This document shows, piece after piece, positions 51,335 through 59,991 of a DNA stretch of 64,000 nt. The notes under the pieces are model-generated. The model made no database searches. It was not told the DNA's origin and saw only the letters and a list, made by a program, of their open reading frames with translations. Within the stretch, counting starts at the first letter, position 1. Each line of letters opens with the position of its first letter. The stretch is from Thermodesulfobium sp. 4217-1. GTDB taxonomy: Bacteria; Thermodesulfobiota; Thermodesulfobiia; Thermodesulfobiales; Thermodesulfobiaceae. The translations under genes and the position numbers were made by a program. The DNA lies in contig NZ_JBAGBW010000006.1 in the NCBI RefSeq assembly GCF_039822205.1, positions 1 through 64,000 of the forward strand, given 5' to 3'.

Positions 51335-53614
51335 TTATTTCGCCAGCTCTTTTCCCACAGATATCTGGCCAAGAGCAATAGATCCATCGTTCAAAGGAGT
51401 TTTGTGAGGTAAATAAACGTCAAAGCCACGAGAATTTAAAGCCTTCCAGATCTTATTTAACAAAATTCTATTCACGAACGCACCCCCACAAAGCACAACC
51501 TTTTTAACTTTGTGCTTCTCATAAATGGCCTGTACACAATTTAGACTAATTTCTGATATAGCGTTGTGAAAAGATAGAGCAATATCTTCAATAGGCAGAT
51601 TTTTATCTTTCATATCAACTACATTTCTGACTATCTGGCTGACAGGAATCTCAATTTCGCCAGACATATCGAAATTTATATCAAATGGATATATTGTTTT
51701 ACCGGTAAGAGCCAATTCTTCAAGCTTCTGTGCAGCCTCAGCCTCAGTGCTCACCACTCCTGCAATCCCTAAAATTGAAGCGACACCATCAAAAATTCTT
51801 CCAATACTACAGCTTAGCGGACAATTTATATTTTTCCTCAGCATGTTTGAAATAATCTCTAAATTGTTCATATTTCTAAAGTTTATATATTTCGCTGCCT
51901 CTTGCGAGCTTAGCCCAAAATCAGCAAGCAAGGAAAGCCCAATTCTATAGACTTCCTTAATTGCCTTTTCGGCTCCTGGCAATCTAAAGTACGAAAAATG
52001 AGCAGCCCTTTTAAATTCTTTCCTATTGGAAAGCAAAAATTCGCTGCCCCATATCTTGTCATCTGTACCATAACCTGTTCCATCAAATGCAAGACCTATA
52101 ACTTCATCTTCTATACCGTGCTCTTCCATCACGGCTGCAATGTGTGCGTGGTGATGTTGGACAAATATTCTCTCAGAGTCAAGAGATATTTCATCTGTAA
52201 GCCTTGTCGTAAAATAATTCGGGTGCATATCAGAAATAAAGACCTCAGGCTTTATATCGAAAACCTTCTCAAAATGCCTAAGGGTATTTTTATAAACGTT
52301 GTAAGTATCTACAGATGCGAGATCGCCAAGGTATTGGCTCAAAAATATTACGTTATCCTTAGAAAGAGCAAAACTGCTCTTCAAATCAGCCCCAGCAGCA
52401 AAGATATGCCTGTTAAATTTTTTCGTAAAAAAGGGCACAGGGACGAATCCCCGCGAACGCCTGATAAAAAACTCACTGTCATTTAACACAAACATTACGC
52501 TGTCATCGCTTTGGATTGCAATTTCCCTATTATAGGTAACGAAGTAATCGGCAATATCTGAAAGTTTTTCGAAGGCAGCATCGTCTTTATAGACAATTGG
52601 CTCATCTGATAAATTAGCGCTTGTCATAACCAAAATCATTGATTCATCTACAGCAAATAAAAGGTGTTGAAATGGTGTATACGGGAGCATTATACCAATA
52701 CTGGTCAAATTCGGAGCTATGTATTTACTAATCTTTTCTGATGCCACCTCTTTTTGCCTTAACAAAACTATAGGTCTTGCCCTTGAAGTAAGGAGATCAA
52801 ATTCTTTTTTCGTGGTGCATAAAAAGTCTGTAACTGTATTAATATTTGCCATAAGGGCGAAGGGCTTGAAGGGTCTTTTTTTCCTCTCCCTTAGTCTTGA
52901 AACAGCCTCGTCGTTTTTAGCATCTACAGCAAGATGAAATCCTCCAATACCCTTGATCGCTATTACCTTGCCAGCCATCAACAGCTTGTAGGTTTCGTCT
53001 ATTACATCTTCAACGCTATCCTTTATCAAATTTCTATCTTTATCGTATAGATATACCTTAGGCCCGCATACGGGGCAGGCAGTAGGCTGAGTGTGAAATC
53101 GCCTGTCATGCGGATCAGAATATTCTTTGCTGCACTCTGGACAAAGTTCGAATGGGCTCATAGTGGTGTTTTTTCTGTCATAAGGTATATCGTAAATAAT
53201 GCTAAATCTGGGCCCACAGTTAGTGCAGGTTATAAATGGATAGAGAAATCTTCTATCTTCTTTGTCAAACAACTCTCTAAGGCAGTCATCGCAAATATTC
53301 GTGTCAGGAGAGATAAAGGTTGTCTTCTTATCAGTTTGTTTGCTCTTCTCAATTACAAAGTTGTTATAGCCCAACAGATCACTTTCTTCTGAAGAAACAC
53401 TATTTATCAGGGCAAGCGGCGGAAAATTCTCTCTTATAGCAATCAAAAATCTGCTAAGTTTTTCCTCCTCCCCCTCGACTTCTATAGTTACGCCTTCTGT
53501 ATCGTTCAAGCAGTATCCATTTAAAGACAGCTCATCAGCGAGCCTGTATATAAAGGGCCTAAACCCTACTCCCTGAACTATCCCTTCTACTCTTATAAAA
53601 ATGTGTTTTAGCAT
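51335..53614 (-). CDS. hypF: Hydrogenase maturation carbamoyltransferase
   Basis: A 759-residue HypF, which makes the CN ligand precursor of NiFe hydrogenases from carbamoyl phosphate. Domains in order are acylphosphatase (GVGFRPFIYRLA, about 16), two zinc fingers (CDDC...CTNC and CPEC...CPVC, about 105-185), a YrdC-like domain (about 200-385) and a Kae1-like carbamoyl-transfer domain (HHHAHIAA at about 470). The ATG is 7 bases after an extended -10 and lacks a SD, so it is probably leaderless. No other hyp gene is in the window. Confidence 0.95.
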   Translation of the reverse strand: MLKHIFIRVEGIVQGVGFRPFIYRLADELSLNGYCLNDTEGVTIEVEGEEEKLSRFLIAIRENFPPLALINSVSSEESDLLGYNNFVIEKSKQTDKKTTFISPDTNICDDCLRELFDKEDRRFLYPFITCTNCGPRFSIIYDIPYDRKNTTMSPFELCPECSKEYSDPHDRRFHTQPTACPVCGPKVYLYDKDRNLIKDSVEDVIDETYKLLMAGKVIAIKGIGGFHLAVDAKNDEAVSRLRERKKRPFKPFALMANINTVTDFLCTTKKEFDLLTSRARPIVLLRQKEVASEKISKYIAPNLTSIGIMLPYTPFQHLLFAVDESMILVMTSANLSDEPIVYKDDAAFEKLSDIADYFVTYNREIAIQSDDSVMFVLNDSEFFIRRSRGFVPVPFFTKKFNRHIFAAGADLKSSFALSKDNVIFLSQYLGDLASVDTYNVYKNTLRHFEKVFDIKPEVFISDMHPNYFTTRLTDEISLDSERIFVQHHHAHIAAVMEEHGIEDEVIGLAFDGTGYGTDDKIWGSEFLLSNRKEFKRAAHFSYFRLPGAEKAIKEVYRIGLSLLADFGLSSQEAAKYINFRNMNNLEIISNMLRKNINCPLSCSIGRIFDGVASILGIAGVVSTEAEAAQKLEELALTGKTIYPFDINFDMSGEIEIPVSQIVRNVVDMKDKNLPIEDIALSFHNAISEISLNCVQAIYEKHKVKKVVLCGGAFVNRILLNKIWKALNSRGFDVYLPHKTPLNDGSIALGQISVGKELAK

Positions 53615-53620
53615 ATATGA

Positions 53621-53649
53621 ATGATATCAATTAGCTAAAAAAATAGCAA
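53621..53649 (-). promoter_or_regulatory. Promoter for a leaderless hypF mRNA
   Basis: On the minus strand TTGCTA (53649-53644), 17 bp, and TGA-TATCAT (53629-53621), followed after 6 bases by the ATG. Confidence 0.65.
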
Positions 53650-53662
53650 TTCTTAGAAAGTT

Positions 53663-53914
53663 TCACTGGTTAATTTTAAAGTTATACCTTGCCCCTATAA
53701 TTTGACCTACGATAGATCCGATTAGCAAAAGAGGAATAAAATAAACGCTTACACCTAAAAAAATTCTGGGCAGAGCGATAAATGGTATCGGTAGATGAAT
53801 ATATAAGAACCACTTTTTAGAAAACTTGCCAACCTTTGATCTTAGATTTCCAAAAGGAATATTTAATAACACAGAAAGCACAGTTACAAAAAGCACCTTA
53901 TACACTGTTTCCAT
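53663..53914 (-). CDS. Small membrane protein
   Basis: An 83-residue protein with two strong hydrophobic segments (about 3-20 and 38-72) separated by a basic loop (NLRSKVGKFSKKW). It has a GAGGGTGA SD. It lies 48 bp before hypF and after a hairpin that ends the permease transcript. Family and function are unknown. Confidence 0.65.
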   Translation of the reverse strand: METVYKVLFVTVLSVLLNIPFGNLRSKVGKFSKKWFLYIHLPIPFIALPRIFLGVSVYFIPLLLIGSIVGQIIGARYNFKINQ

Positions 53915-53934
53915 CTATTCACCCTCTAAAATGC

Positions 53935-53960
53935 AGAGGGCGCTTTTTTAGCCGCCCTCT
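53935..53960 (-). terminator. Hairpin between the APC permease and the small membrane protein
   Basis: An 8-bp GC-rich stem (53935-53942 with 53953-53960) has a 10-base loop. The minus-strand tail has only a short U-run, so termination may be partial. Confidence 0.55.
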
Positions 53961-53986
53961 ACGAAAATAATTTTAATTATTATAAA

Positions 53987-55585
53987 CTATTTTGAAGCTC
54001 TTTGCGCTACTTCGTCTCCTCTTTCGTCCACTATTTCCTTAATATCGTCGGTATAGTGAGCGCTGTTTACTGCCCAGAAGAAGAAAGCTATAGAAACAAC
54101 GATCAGAATATATTGATCATAAGGATATTTTATCATGCCAATTCCTTCAAAATGTTTGCTCCCAATGTAACTCATCAGAGCCACGAAAAGCAAGTAACAT
54201 ATAAGCCAATATCCAGACTTGATATTCTTACCAAGATCTTTCTTTAGCTCATCTCTGGTAAACACAAAGTAGAAATAAAGCAAGAACGCTACTAGATCTA
54301 CCGCGATTAACACAGAAACGTTTGACCATCCGCTCCAGTCTATAAGAAGCGTACATACGATAAACGCTATTATAGAAATAAACATTATAGGTTCAGCCTT
54401 AAATGGCCTATAAAGATTTGGTGCAAACTTTCTAAGACTCACTACGCTTACCGGTCCGATCATATAGGTAAGCACTATAGCGTTCGACACGATGCCTACC
54501 AACTTGTTCCAGGACGGAAAAGGTGCAGTCCACAAAAATGCCAAAATTAGAGTCAGCCACATCGCATATCTGGGTATCCCAGTTTTCTCATCAACCTTCA
54601 TAAATACTTTCCAGAAAATACCGTTTAAAGCTTGGGCGTTTATGATCCTTGAGGTTGAAGTCACATAAATTAGACCTGTGCCAGAAGGAGACAACACTGC
54701 ATCAGCAAATACTATAGTAGCAAGCCATTGAATGTTCATCAAAAGCAATATGTCAGCAAAAGGTGACCTGAAATTCAGGTGTCCCCAACCCTTTGCAATC
54801 TCTTGAGCAGGCAGCGAACCCACAAACACCAGCTGTAGGGAAGCATACAGTACTATTCCTATCACTACAGCCAGGCCTACAGCCAAAGGAACGTCTTTTG
54901 TTGGGTTTTTTGCTTCACCAGCCATATTTACAGCCTGTCTAAACCCTAAGTAAGCAAAGATAATACCGCCGCTTGACACTGCAGCCAAAATCGCAGGGAA
55001 ACCAAATGGTGCAAATCCTCCGTGTTGAGTAAGATTTGCAGGGTTAAAACTCGCGATCAAAAACAAAACAGTTAGAACAGGTGTAATAAATTTTAATATC
55101 GTTATTACTGTATTCGTCTTACCAGCAATCCTTATGCTCCAATAGTTCAGTAAGAAATAAATCACTATCAAACCCATAGTAGAAAGCCAGCCGATTAAAG
55201 TTACCTGATGGTTATTATACATGAAAGGTAAATATGTACTCGAGAACTGAACTGTAGCTAAGGCTTCAATGGCTATAACTGAAGAGTCGCCTATGATCAG
55301 GGCAATAGCCAAAGCATAACTGACAAAGTTACCGTGAGTGTATTGAGGATATCGAATCAAAGAACCTGACTCTGGAAGCATCCCTGCAAGCTCAGCATAA
55401 ACCAAAGCGATAAAAAATACGCATAATCCACCAATGATCCAAGAAATTACTGCGGCAGGTCCAGCAAGGTTAGCTGCTTTCTGAGAAGCAAAAAGCCAAC
55501 CAGAACCGATTATTCCGCCAAGGCCTAACATCGTCAGGTCTAGTAGGTTTAGCTCCTTTTTTAGTTTCGTCTTCAAAATCTTCAT
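53987..55585 (-). CDS. APC-family amino acid permease
   Basis: A 532-residue membrane protein with about twelve helices. The first-helix motif GLGGIIGSGWLFAS (about 22-35) and the helix-6 region FAYLGFRQAVNMAGEAKNP are typical of the amino acid-polyamine-organocation superfamily. The substrate is unknown. SD AAAGGAGA lies 5 bp before the ATG. Confidence 0.9.
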   Translation of the reverse strand: MKILKTKLKKELNLLDLTMLGLGGIIGSGWLFASQKAANLAGPAAVISWIIGGLCVFFIALVYAELAGMLPESGSLIRYPQYTHGNFVSYALAIALIIGDSSVIAIEALATVQFSSTYLPFMYNNHQVTLIGWLSTMGLIVIYFLLNYWSIRIAGKTNTVITILKFITPVLTVLFLIASFNPANLTQHGGFAPFGFPAILAAVSSGGIIFAYLGFRQAVNMAGEAKNPTKDVPLAVGLAVVIGIVLYASLQLVFVGSLPAQEIAKGWGHLNFRSPFADILLLMNIQWLATIVFADAVLSPSGTGLIYVTSTSRIINAQALNGIFWKVFMKVDEKTGIPRYAMWLTLILAFLWTAPFPSWNKLVGIVSNAIVLTYMIGPVSVVSLRKFAPNLYRPFKAEPIMFISIIAFIVCTLLIDWSGWSNVSVLIAVDLVAFLLYFYFVFTRDELKKDLGKNIKSGYWLICYLLFVALMSYIGSKHFEGIGMIKYPYDQYILIVVSIAFFFWAVNSAHYTDDIKEIVDERGDEVAQRASK

Positions 55586-55754
55586 CTCCTTTTTACTAAA
55601 ATTTAAGTCACAATATAACTTAATCTTTAAGAAAAGCTTTCCTTTTCCTTAAGATTAAGTCTCTAAAACCAACCCTTACCTCCTTTCTCGGAGAACTCTT
55701 CCTTAAAATAATCTTATGTTAGTTAAGAAACAAAGTCCGTTATTTATAATCCAA

Positions 55755-55784
55755 GGGCTGGGAATCTTTAAAAAACCCCAACCC
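55755..55784 (-). other. Hairpin after the MFS carrier gene
   Basis: An 8-bp stem (55755-55762 with 55777-55784) with a 14-base loop lies 18 bp after the minus-strand stop. No good U-tract follows, so it may protect the 3' end rather than terminate. Confidence 0.4.
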
Positions 55785-55801
55785 GTGAATTTCATAATTT
55801 T

Positions 55802-57094
55802 CTAAGCCTGGAACTTCTCACCATCTGGATGATGGAACAAGATTACTCCAACCACCGATGTGAGGTTGAGAAATAACATAAATATAAAAGCAGCAGTAAA
55901 TGAACCGGTAATCTGAACAATGAAGCCTGTCAAGGTAGATGCTATAAGCCCTGCAATTGCAAAGAAGAAGTCCATTACACCAAGTGACGTTCCAGAGCGC
56001 TGTCTGATAACATCAACGTTGGTAGCATAAAAACTCGAATTTGCGGCCATATTCAATCCAACAGCCAAAGAGATTGATATCATTGCTGTATTTAAGTCGT
56101 GATAGAGTATTACAGGAAGAAGACTAAATCCACCTAAGAGTTGGCTAATCCAGATTGGATGCGAACGAGCCTTTCTTAGACTTTTTGTGCTTGCCAAAAT
56201 TTTGTCAGACAATCTGCCAACAAAAAACAGCAAAATCGAAGCAAGAGCCCATGGCAAAATTGTAAAAACGCCAATTTTCATTAGATTCATATGATATGTG
56301 GAATTCAAAAAAGTCGGCAACCATCCCAAAAAGAAGAACAAATTATACCCAAATACGAAAAAGGCCCAGTCATTGGATAAAAGCGTGGGATTGGTGAGCA
56401 AAAATTTCCAGAGGCCCTTTTGCACTTTATTGTGCTCACGTCTAATCTCGTGATCTGATCTTGCTCTATCTACATTGGACTTCTCTCTAATATGAGCAAG
56501 CTCTTCATCGTTTACAAATTTTGATTTTTCTGGATAGTCCTTGTACATAAAAAGCCATATGGGAGCCCAGATAACGCCTGCCAAACCAAGTATCATGAAC
56601 ATTCCCTGCCACTCAAATCTTGTTGCAAGAAATGCCACAATTGGCCCGCCAATCATAAGTGCGAGAGGAACAGCCACAAGAGCGTCTGCCAGAGCAGTAG
56701 CCCTTTCTCTAATTGGCAGCCAATCTCCTACCACCCTATTCAATGCAGGGAAGTTCGGGCCTTCAGCTAAGCCCAGCACTAGTCTTACAATAAAAAGATA
56801 AGTAAAGCCCATTGCAAAGGCTGTTGAAAATATGCTCACTGACCAAACCAGCGCAGCCAAAAACCATATTTTTCTTGAGCCCCAATTGTCAACAAGCAAC
56901 CCGCCTACAAAAACCATTAAGGCGTATCCAATATTAAAAGCGCCCAGAGTTAAGCCGATATCCTCTGCATTTAAATGAAATAACTTACTTAAAATTGGCA
57001 TTGCAAAAGCAATTGCACTCCTATCAACATAGTTGATAATGGTAATGAGAAAAGCTAACCCTATTATGACCCACCTAAAATTCGTCTTGCTCAT
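55802..57094 (-). CDS. MFS transporter, anion:cation symporter type
   Basis: A 430-residue, twelve-helix carrier. INYVDRSAIAFAMPILS (about 20-36) is the opening motif of the ACS family, which transports hexuronates, galactonate, phthalate and similar organic anions. GGLLVDNWGSRKIW (about 64-77) is the MFS loop motif and LAEGPNFPALNRVVGDW is conserved. The substrate is probably an organic acid. The SD is the AAAGGGGG before the ATG. Confidence 0.88.
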   Translation of the reverse strand: MSKTNFRWVIIGLAFLITIINYVDRSAIAFAMPILSKLFHLNAEDIGLTLGAFNIGYALMVFVGGLLVDNWGSRKIWFLAALVWSVSIFSTAFAMGFTYLFIVRLVLGLAEGPNFPALNRVVGDWLPIRERATALADALVAVPLALMIGGPIVAFLATRFEWQGMFMILGLAGVIWAPIWLFMYKDYPEKSKFVNDEELAHIREKSNVDRARSDHEIRREHNKVQKGLWKFLLTNPTLLSNDWAFFVFGYNLFFFLGWLPTFLNSTYHMNLMKIGVFTILPWALASILLFFVGRLSDKILASTKSLRKARSHPIWISQLLGGFSLLPVILYHDLNTAMISISLAVGLNMAANSSFYATNVDVIRQRSGTSLGVMDFFFAIAGLIASTLTGFIVQITGSFTAAFIFMLFLNLTSVVGVILFHHPDGEKFQA

Positions 57095-57179
57095 TCACTA
57101 GCCCCCTTTAAATTAAAATAAGACAATAGAATATATAAGAACAGTAAACCCTAAGTCCTATCCTCCCTTCTATCAGAAT

Positions 57180-57228
57180 TGTCAGCTAATTTACAAAGTA
57201 ATAAAAACTACCTACTTGTATGTCAGCT
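57180..57228 (-). repeat. Pair of 8-bp direct repeats in the MFS leader
   Basis: TGTCAGCT occurs at 57180-57187 and at 57221-57228, start to start 41 bp, about four helical turns. Confidence 0.35.
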
Positions 57229-57234
57229 TTTAAG

Positions 57235-57243
57235 ATTATAACA
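57235..57243 (-). promoter_or_regulatory. Extended -10 promoter of the MFS carrier gene
   Basis: TGT-TATAAT on the minus strand, with no good -35. The mRNA would have a leader of about 130 bases. Confidence 0.45.
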
Positions 57244-57516
57244 TTCAAAAGTAAAATCCATATATATACAATTTTTATCAATTATTTAAAAATTACTAAT
57301 TGATTTTAGAGATTTTTAAGTCAAATTTTATATAATATAAAGCCATTTCTAATAATATAAACTCTAAATATTAGTTAAAATAATATTTTTTTTACTATTT
57401 TTTTATTAATTAACAAAATTATTAATTTAATTTTTTATTATCATAATCCAATAATATTCTTAGTTTCTCCTTCAAAAAATTTATTATATTTTTCACAATA
57501 AATTTAGTAATATATC

Positions 57517-58857
57517 TTATGTCTTTAGCCTTATCAATTTTCTCTTTGCACCATCCTTAAATAGAATTTGTAATAAATTTGAAATTGGAAAAATATACAG
57601 ATAAAATGCATAAGGGATAAAGCCATACATACTTACGCTCAAAGTTGCCGTACAAATCATTGCAGCAATATTCCAGGGTATCAAAGCTGATGTGAGTATA
57701 CAGGAATTTTCAATATCCAACGCAAATTTATACTTTCCATCTTTATGATAGCAACCCTTCATTATTTCATCTGTCATTACTACAGCAATAGACTGTGTAC
57801 ATCCAAAAGCAGCAGTCATAGTGCTAATAACAGTTGTCAATAGATACAGTAAAAGTCCACTCAGCTTTAATCTCATCAAATAGTTCTTTATACCCTCAAA
57901 AGCGTTTATCCCCTCAAGTATGCCTGCCAAACAACATGCAGTAAAAATAGCCATGCAAGCTTTAGACATTGACTCAATCCCACCGCCTTCCAAAATATTC
58001 CTAAGTGGATCGAATTGTCCAAGCTTTAAACCAAACAGGATGTCCTCCAAAACCTTTACCGGATGAAGACCCTGCACAACAACAGCCACGATAGATGCCG
58101 AAATCATGCTGAGCAGCATCGCATACTTTATGTTCACTCTCAATAAAGATAAAATTAATATTATTAAGATAGGTATAAATACCACCATGCCAACGTTAAA
58201 GGACTTGTAAATCTCGCCTGTCAGGTTGTTATTGGCCAAGTCCAAAGGACTTAACTTTGAAAATTCATAATAAAAGGCAATAGACAAAAGAAATGGTAGG
58301 AGTGAAGAGTAAAGCATATTTTTTATATTTTTGAACAAGTTAGTGCCAGTCAAATTGGATACCAGGATGGCACTTGAAGACATAGGAGAACACCTGTCTC
58401 CGAAATAAACGCCCGCAATAATAGCGCCCGCAGCTAAGTTTAAGTTCACATCTCCAGATTTTGCCAGTATTATAAGCGGCAACCCCACGATACTAACAGT
58501 ACCAGTTGCAGAACCCAACAAAAAGGATGCCCCGCAGCAAATTAGGAAAGATAATAGTATGAAATCATCAGGTTTAATAAATCTAAGACTGTAATATACT
58601 ATTCCAGGTATCGTTCCAGAAGCCATCCATGCACCAGACACTGCTCCTATAAGAAAAAGTATCTGGACGACCAATATAGATTTTTTACCGCCCTTATATG
58701 ACATCCTATATAAATCCCTTATGGAGTAGCCTTTTTTTATGCCTATGAATACAAATATAAGCCAGCATATCAGTAGCAAGTATCCAATAAAGACGTTCAT
58801 TAGGACTCCAAGGACGATAGTCAAAATTGATGCAAAAAATCCAATATAAATTTCCAT
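57517..58857 (-). CDS. nhaC: NhaC-family Na+/H+ antiporter
   Basis: A protein of about 446 residues with eleven or twelve helices. GDRCSPMSSSAILVSNLTGT (about 151-170) is the characteristic NhaC signature. Relatives exchange sodium for protons, and some carry malate/lactate or other organic acids. An ATG at 58866 is inside the AAGGATGG SD, so 58857 is preferred. It is divergent from a LysR regulator. Confidence 0.86.
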   Translation of the reverse strand: MEIYIGFFASILTIVLGVLMNVFIGYLLLICWLIFVFIGIKKGYSIRDLYRMSYKGGKKSILVVQILFLIGAVSGAWMASGTIPGIVYYSLRFIKPDDFILLSFLICCGASFLLGSATGTVSIVGLPLIILAKSGDVNLNLAAGAIIAGVYFGDRCSPMSSSAILVSNLTGTNLFKNIKNMLYSSLLPFLLSIAFYYEFSKLSPLDLANNNLTGEIYKSFNVGMVVFIPILIILILSLLRVNIKYAMLLSMISASIVAVVVQGLHPVKVLEDILFGLKLGQFDPLRNILEGGGIESMSKACMAIFTACCLAGILEGINAFEGIKNYLMRLKLSGLLLYLLTTVISTMTAAFGCTQSIAVVMTDEIMKGCYHKDGKYKFALDIENSCILTSALIPWNIAAMICTATLSVSMYGFIPYAFYLYIFPISNLLQILFKDGAKRKLIRLKT

Positions 58858-58941
58858 GAGCACCATCCTTAAAATTTATTTAGCATAAAAATTACTTATT
58901 ATTTTCAAAATAATTATAATGAGTTATTATATATATGAAAA

Positions 58942-58978
58942 ATATCTAATTAATATAATATTTATATTGATTAGATAT
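58942..58978. promoter_or_regulatory. 37-bp inverted repeat, likely LysR operator
   Basis: Arms of 17 bp (58942-58958 and 58962-58978) differ at one position around a TAT centre. It contains T-N11-A spacing and overlaps the TATAAT at 58954-58959 that could serve lysR. A divergent TATAAT for nhaC lies at 58931-58926. Confidence 0.65.
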
Positions 58979-58997
58979 ATATCGCAGGAGGTTAAGA

Positions 58998-59861
58998 ATG
59001 GATTTAAGACAGCTTTCTTATTTTTTAGCAATTGCAGAAGAGGGCAATATTACTAAGGCAGCTGAAAAGCTCCATATAGCTCAACCACCGCTAAGCCAGC
59101 AGCTTAAACTTCTGGAGAAAGAGCTTGGAGTAGTTCTAATAGAGAGAAGCACGCGAAAGATACAGATAACAAACGCAGGCAAACTTCTTCAGAATCGAGC
59201 AAAACAAATTCTAGAACTTGCAAAAAAAACGTCAAAAGAGCTTAGCGATCTGAAAGAAGGTCTTCAGGGCACTCTTTCGATCGGCACCATATCATCAGCA
59301 GGTGAGACTATATTGCCTTTGAAAATCAGAAGTTATCACGAAAATTATCCTGGAATAGATTTTCACATAAGAGAGGGGAGCTCATTTGAGATAATAGAGA
59401 TGTTAAAAAGCGGAGTCGTTGAAATTGGCATTATACGTACGCCTATAGATCAGGATATTTTTGAATATATAAGTCTCCCAGAAGAACCTATGGTAGCAGG
59501 CGCAATTGAAAAGAAATTCTGGAACGATGAAAAAGAACAAATAGATCTTGTTGAGTTAAAGAATAAGCCTTTATTGATGCACAACAGATTCCAAAATAAT
59601 ATTGAAGACGCCTGTAAAAAGGCAGGATTTGAACCCAAAATCATTTGCAGAGCTGACGATACAAGATCTATGCTCATCTGGGCTAACACAGGTATGGGCA
59701 TTGCGATAATTCCAAAAGACATGACAGGTTTGTTAATGAATTCAAACATCGTATATAAAGAAATAAGAGAGAGATCTCTCTTTACAAGAGCGGTATTGTT
59801 ATGGATAAAAAACCAATATCTTTCATTGCCTGCCAGGTATTTCTTGAAAATGTTTAAATAG
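58998..59861 (+). CDS. LysR-family transcriptional regulator
   Basis: A 287-residue regulator. The HTH covers FLAIAEEGNITKAAEKLHIA (about 9-28) and the following PPLSQQLK. A long linker helix and a periplasmic-binding-like effector domain (GTLSIGTISSAGETILP at about 92) follow. It probably controls the divergent nhaC through the palindrome between them and also represses itself. SD AGGAGGT precedes the ATG. Confidence 0.92.
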   Translation: MDLRQLSYFLAIAEEGNITKAAEKLHIAQPPLSQQLKLLEKELGVVLIERSTRKIQITNAGKLLQNRAKQILELAKKTSKELSDLKEGLQGTLSIGTISSAGETILPLKIRSYHENYPGIDFHIREGSSFEIIEMLKSGVVEIGIIRTPIDQDIFEYISLPEEPMVAGAIEKKFWNDEKEQIDLVELKNKPLLMHNRFQNNIEDACKKAGFEPKIICRADDTRSMLIWANTGMGIAIIPKDMTGLLMNSNIVYKEIRERSLFTRAVLLWIKNQYLSLPARYFLKMFK

Positions 59862-59936
59862 GGCCAAGGCTAAAAAGCAGGATAACAGAAAAATATTTAA
59901 ACAATTTTTTGTAAAAGTTCAAAAGTCATTAAAAAA

Positions 59937-59979
59937 GGGGGGGGCTAAAAAATAAAGCCCCCTGATTTCTCAGGGGGCT
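59937..59979. terminator. Terminator with two mutually exclusive hairpins
   Basis: The middle arm AGCCCCCTGA (59956-59965) pairs perfectly with TCAGGGGGCT (59970-59979). Alternatively it can pair with the G8-CT run at 59937-59946. On the minus strand the first hairpin is followed by a U-rich tail and ends the porin transcript. Confidence 0.85.
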
Positions 59980-59991
59980 AAAGTGTGGTTT

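Larger units (their letters stand above)
57095..57516. other. 422-bp AT-rich intergenic region
   Basis: It lies between the MFS gene start and the antiporter stop, both on the minus strand. It holds an extended -10 at 57235-57243, a leader of about 130 bases, and a pair of identical octamers. The half nearest 57517 is more than 80% A+T and shows no gene, RNA or clear terminator. Confidence 0.6.
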
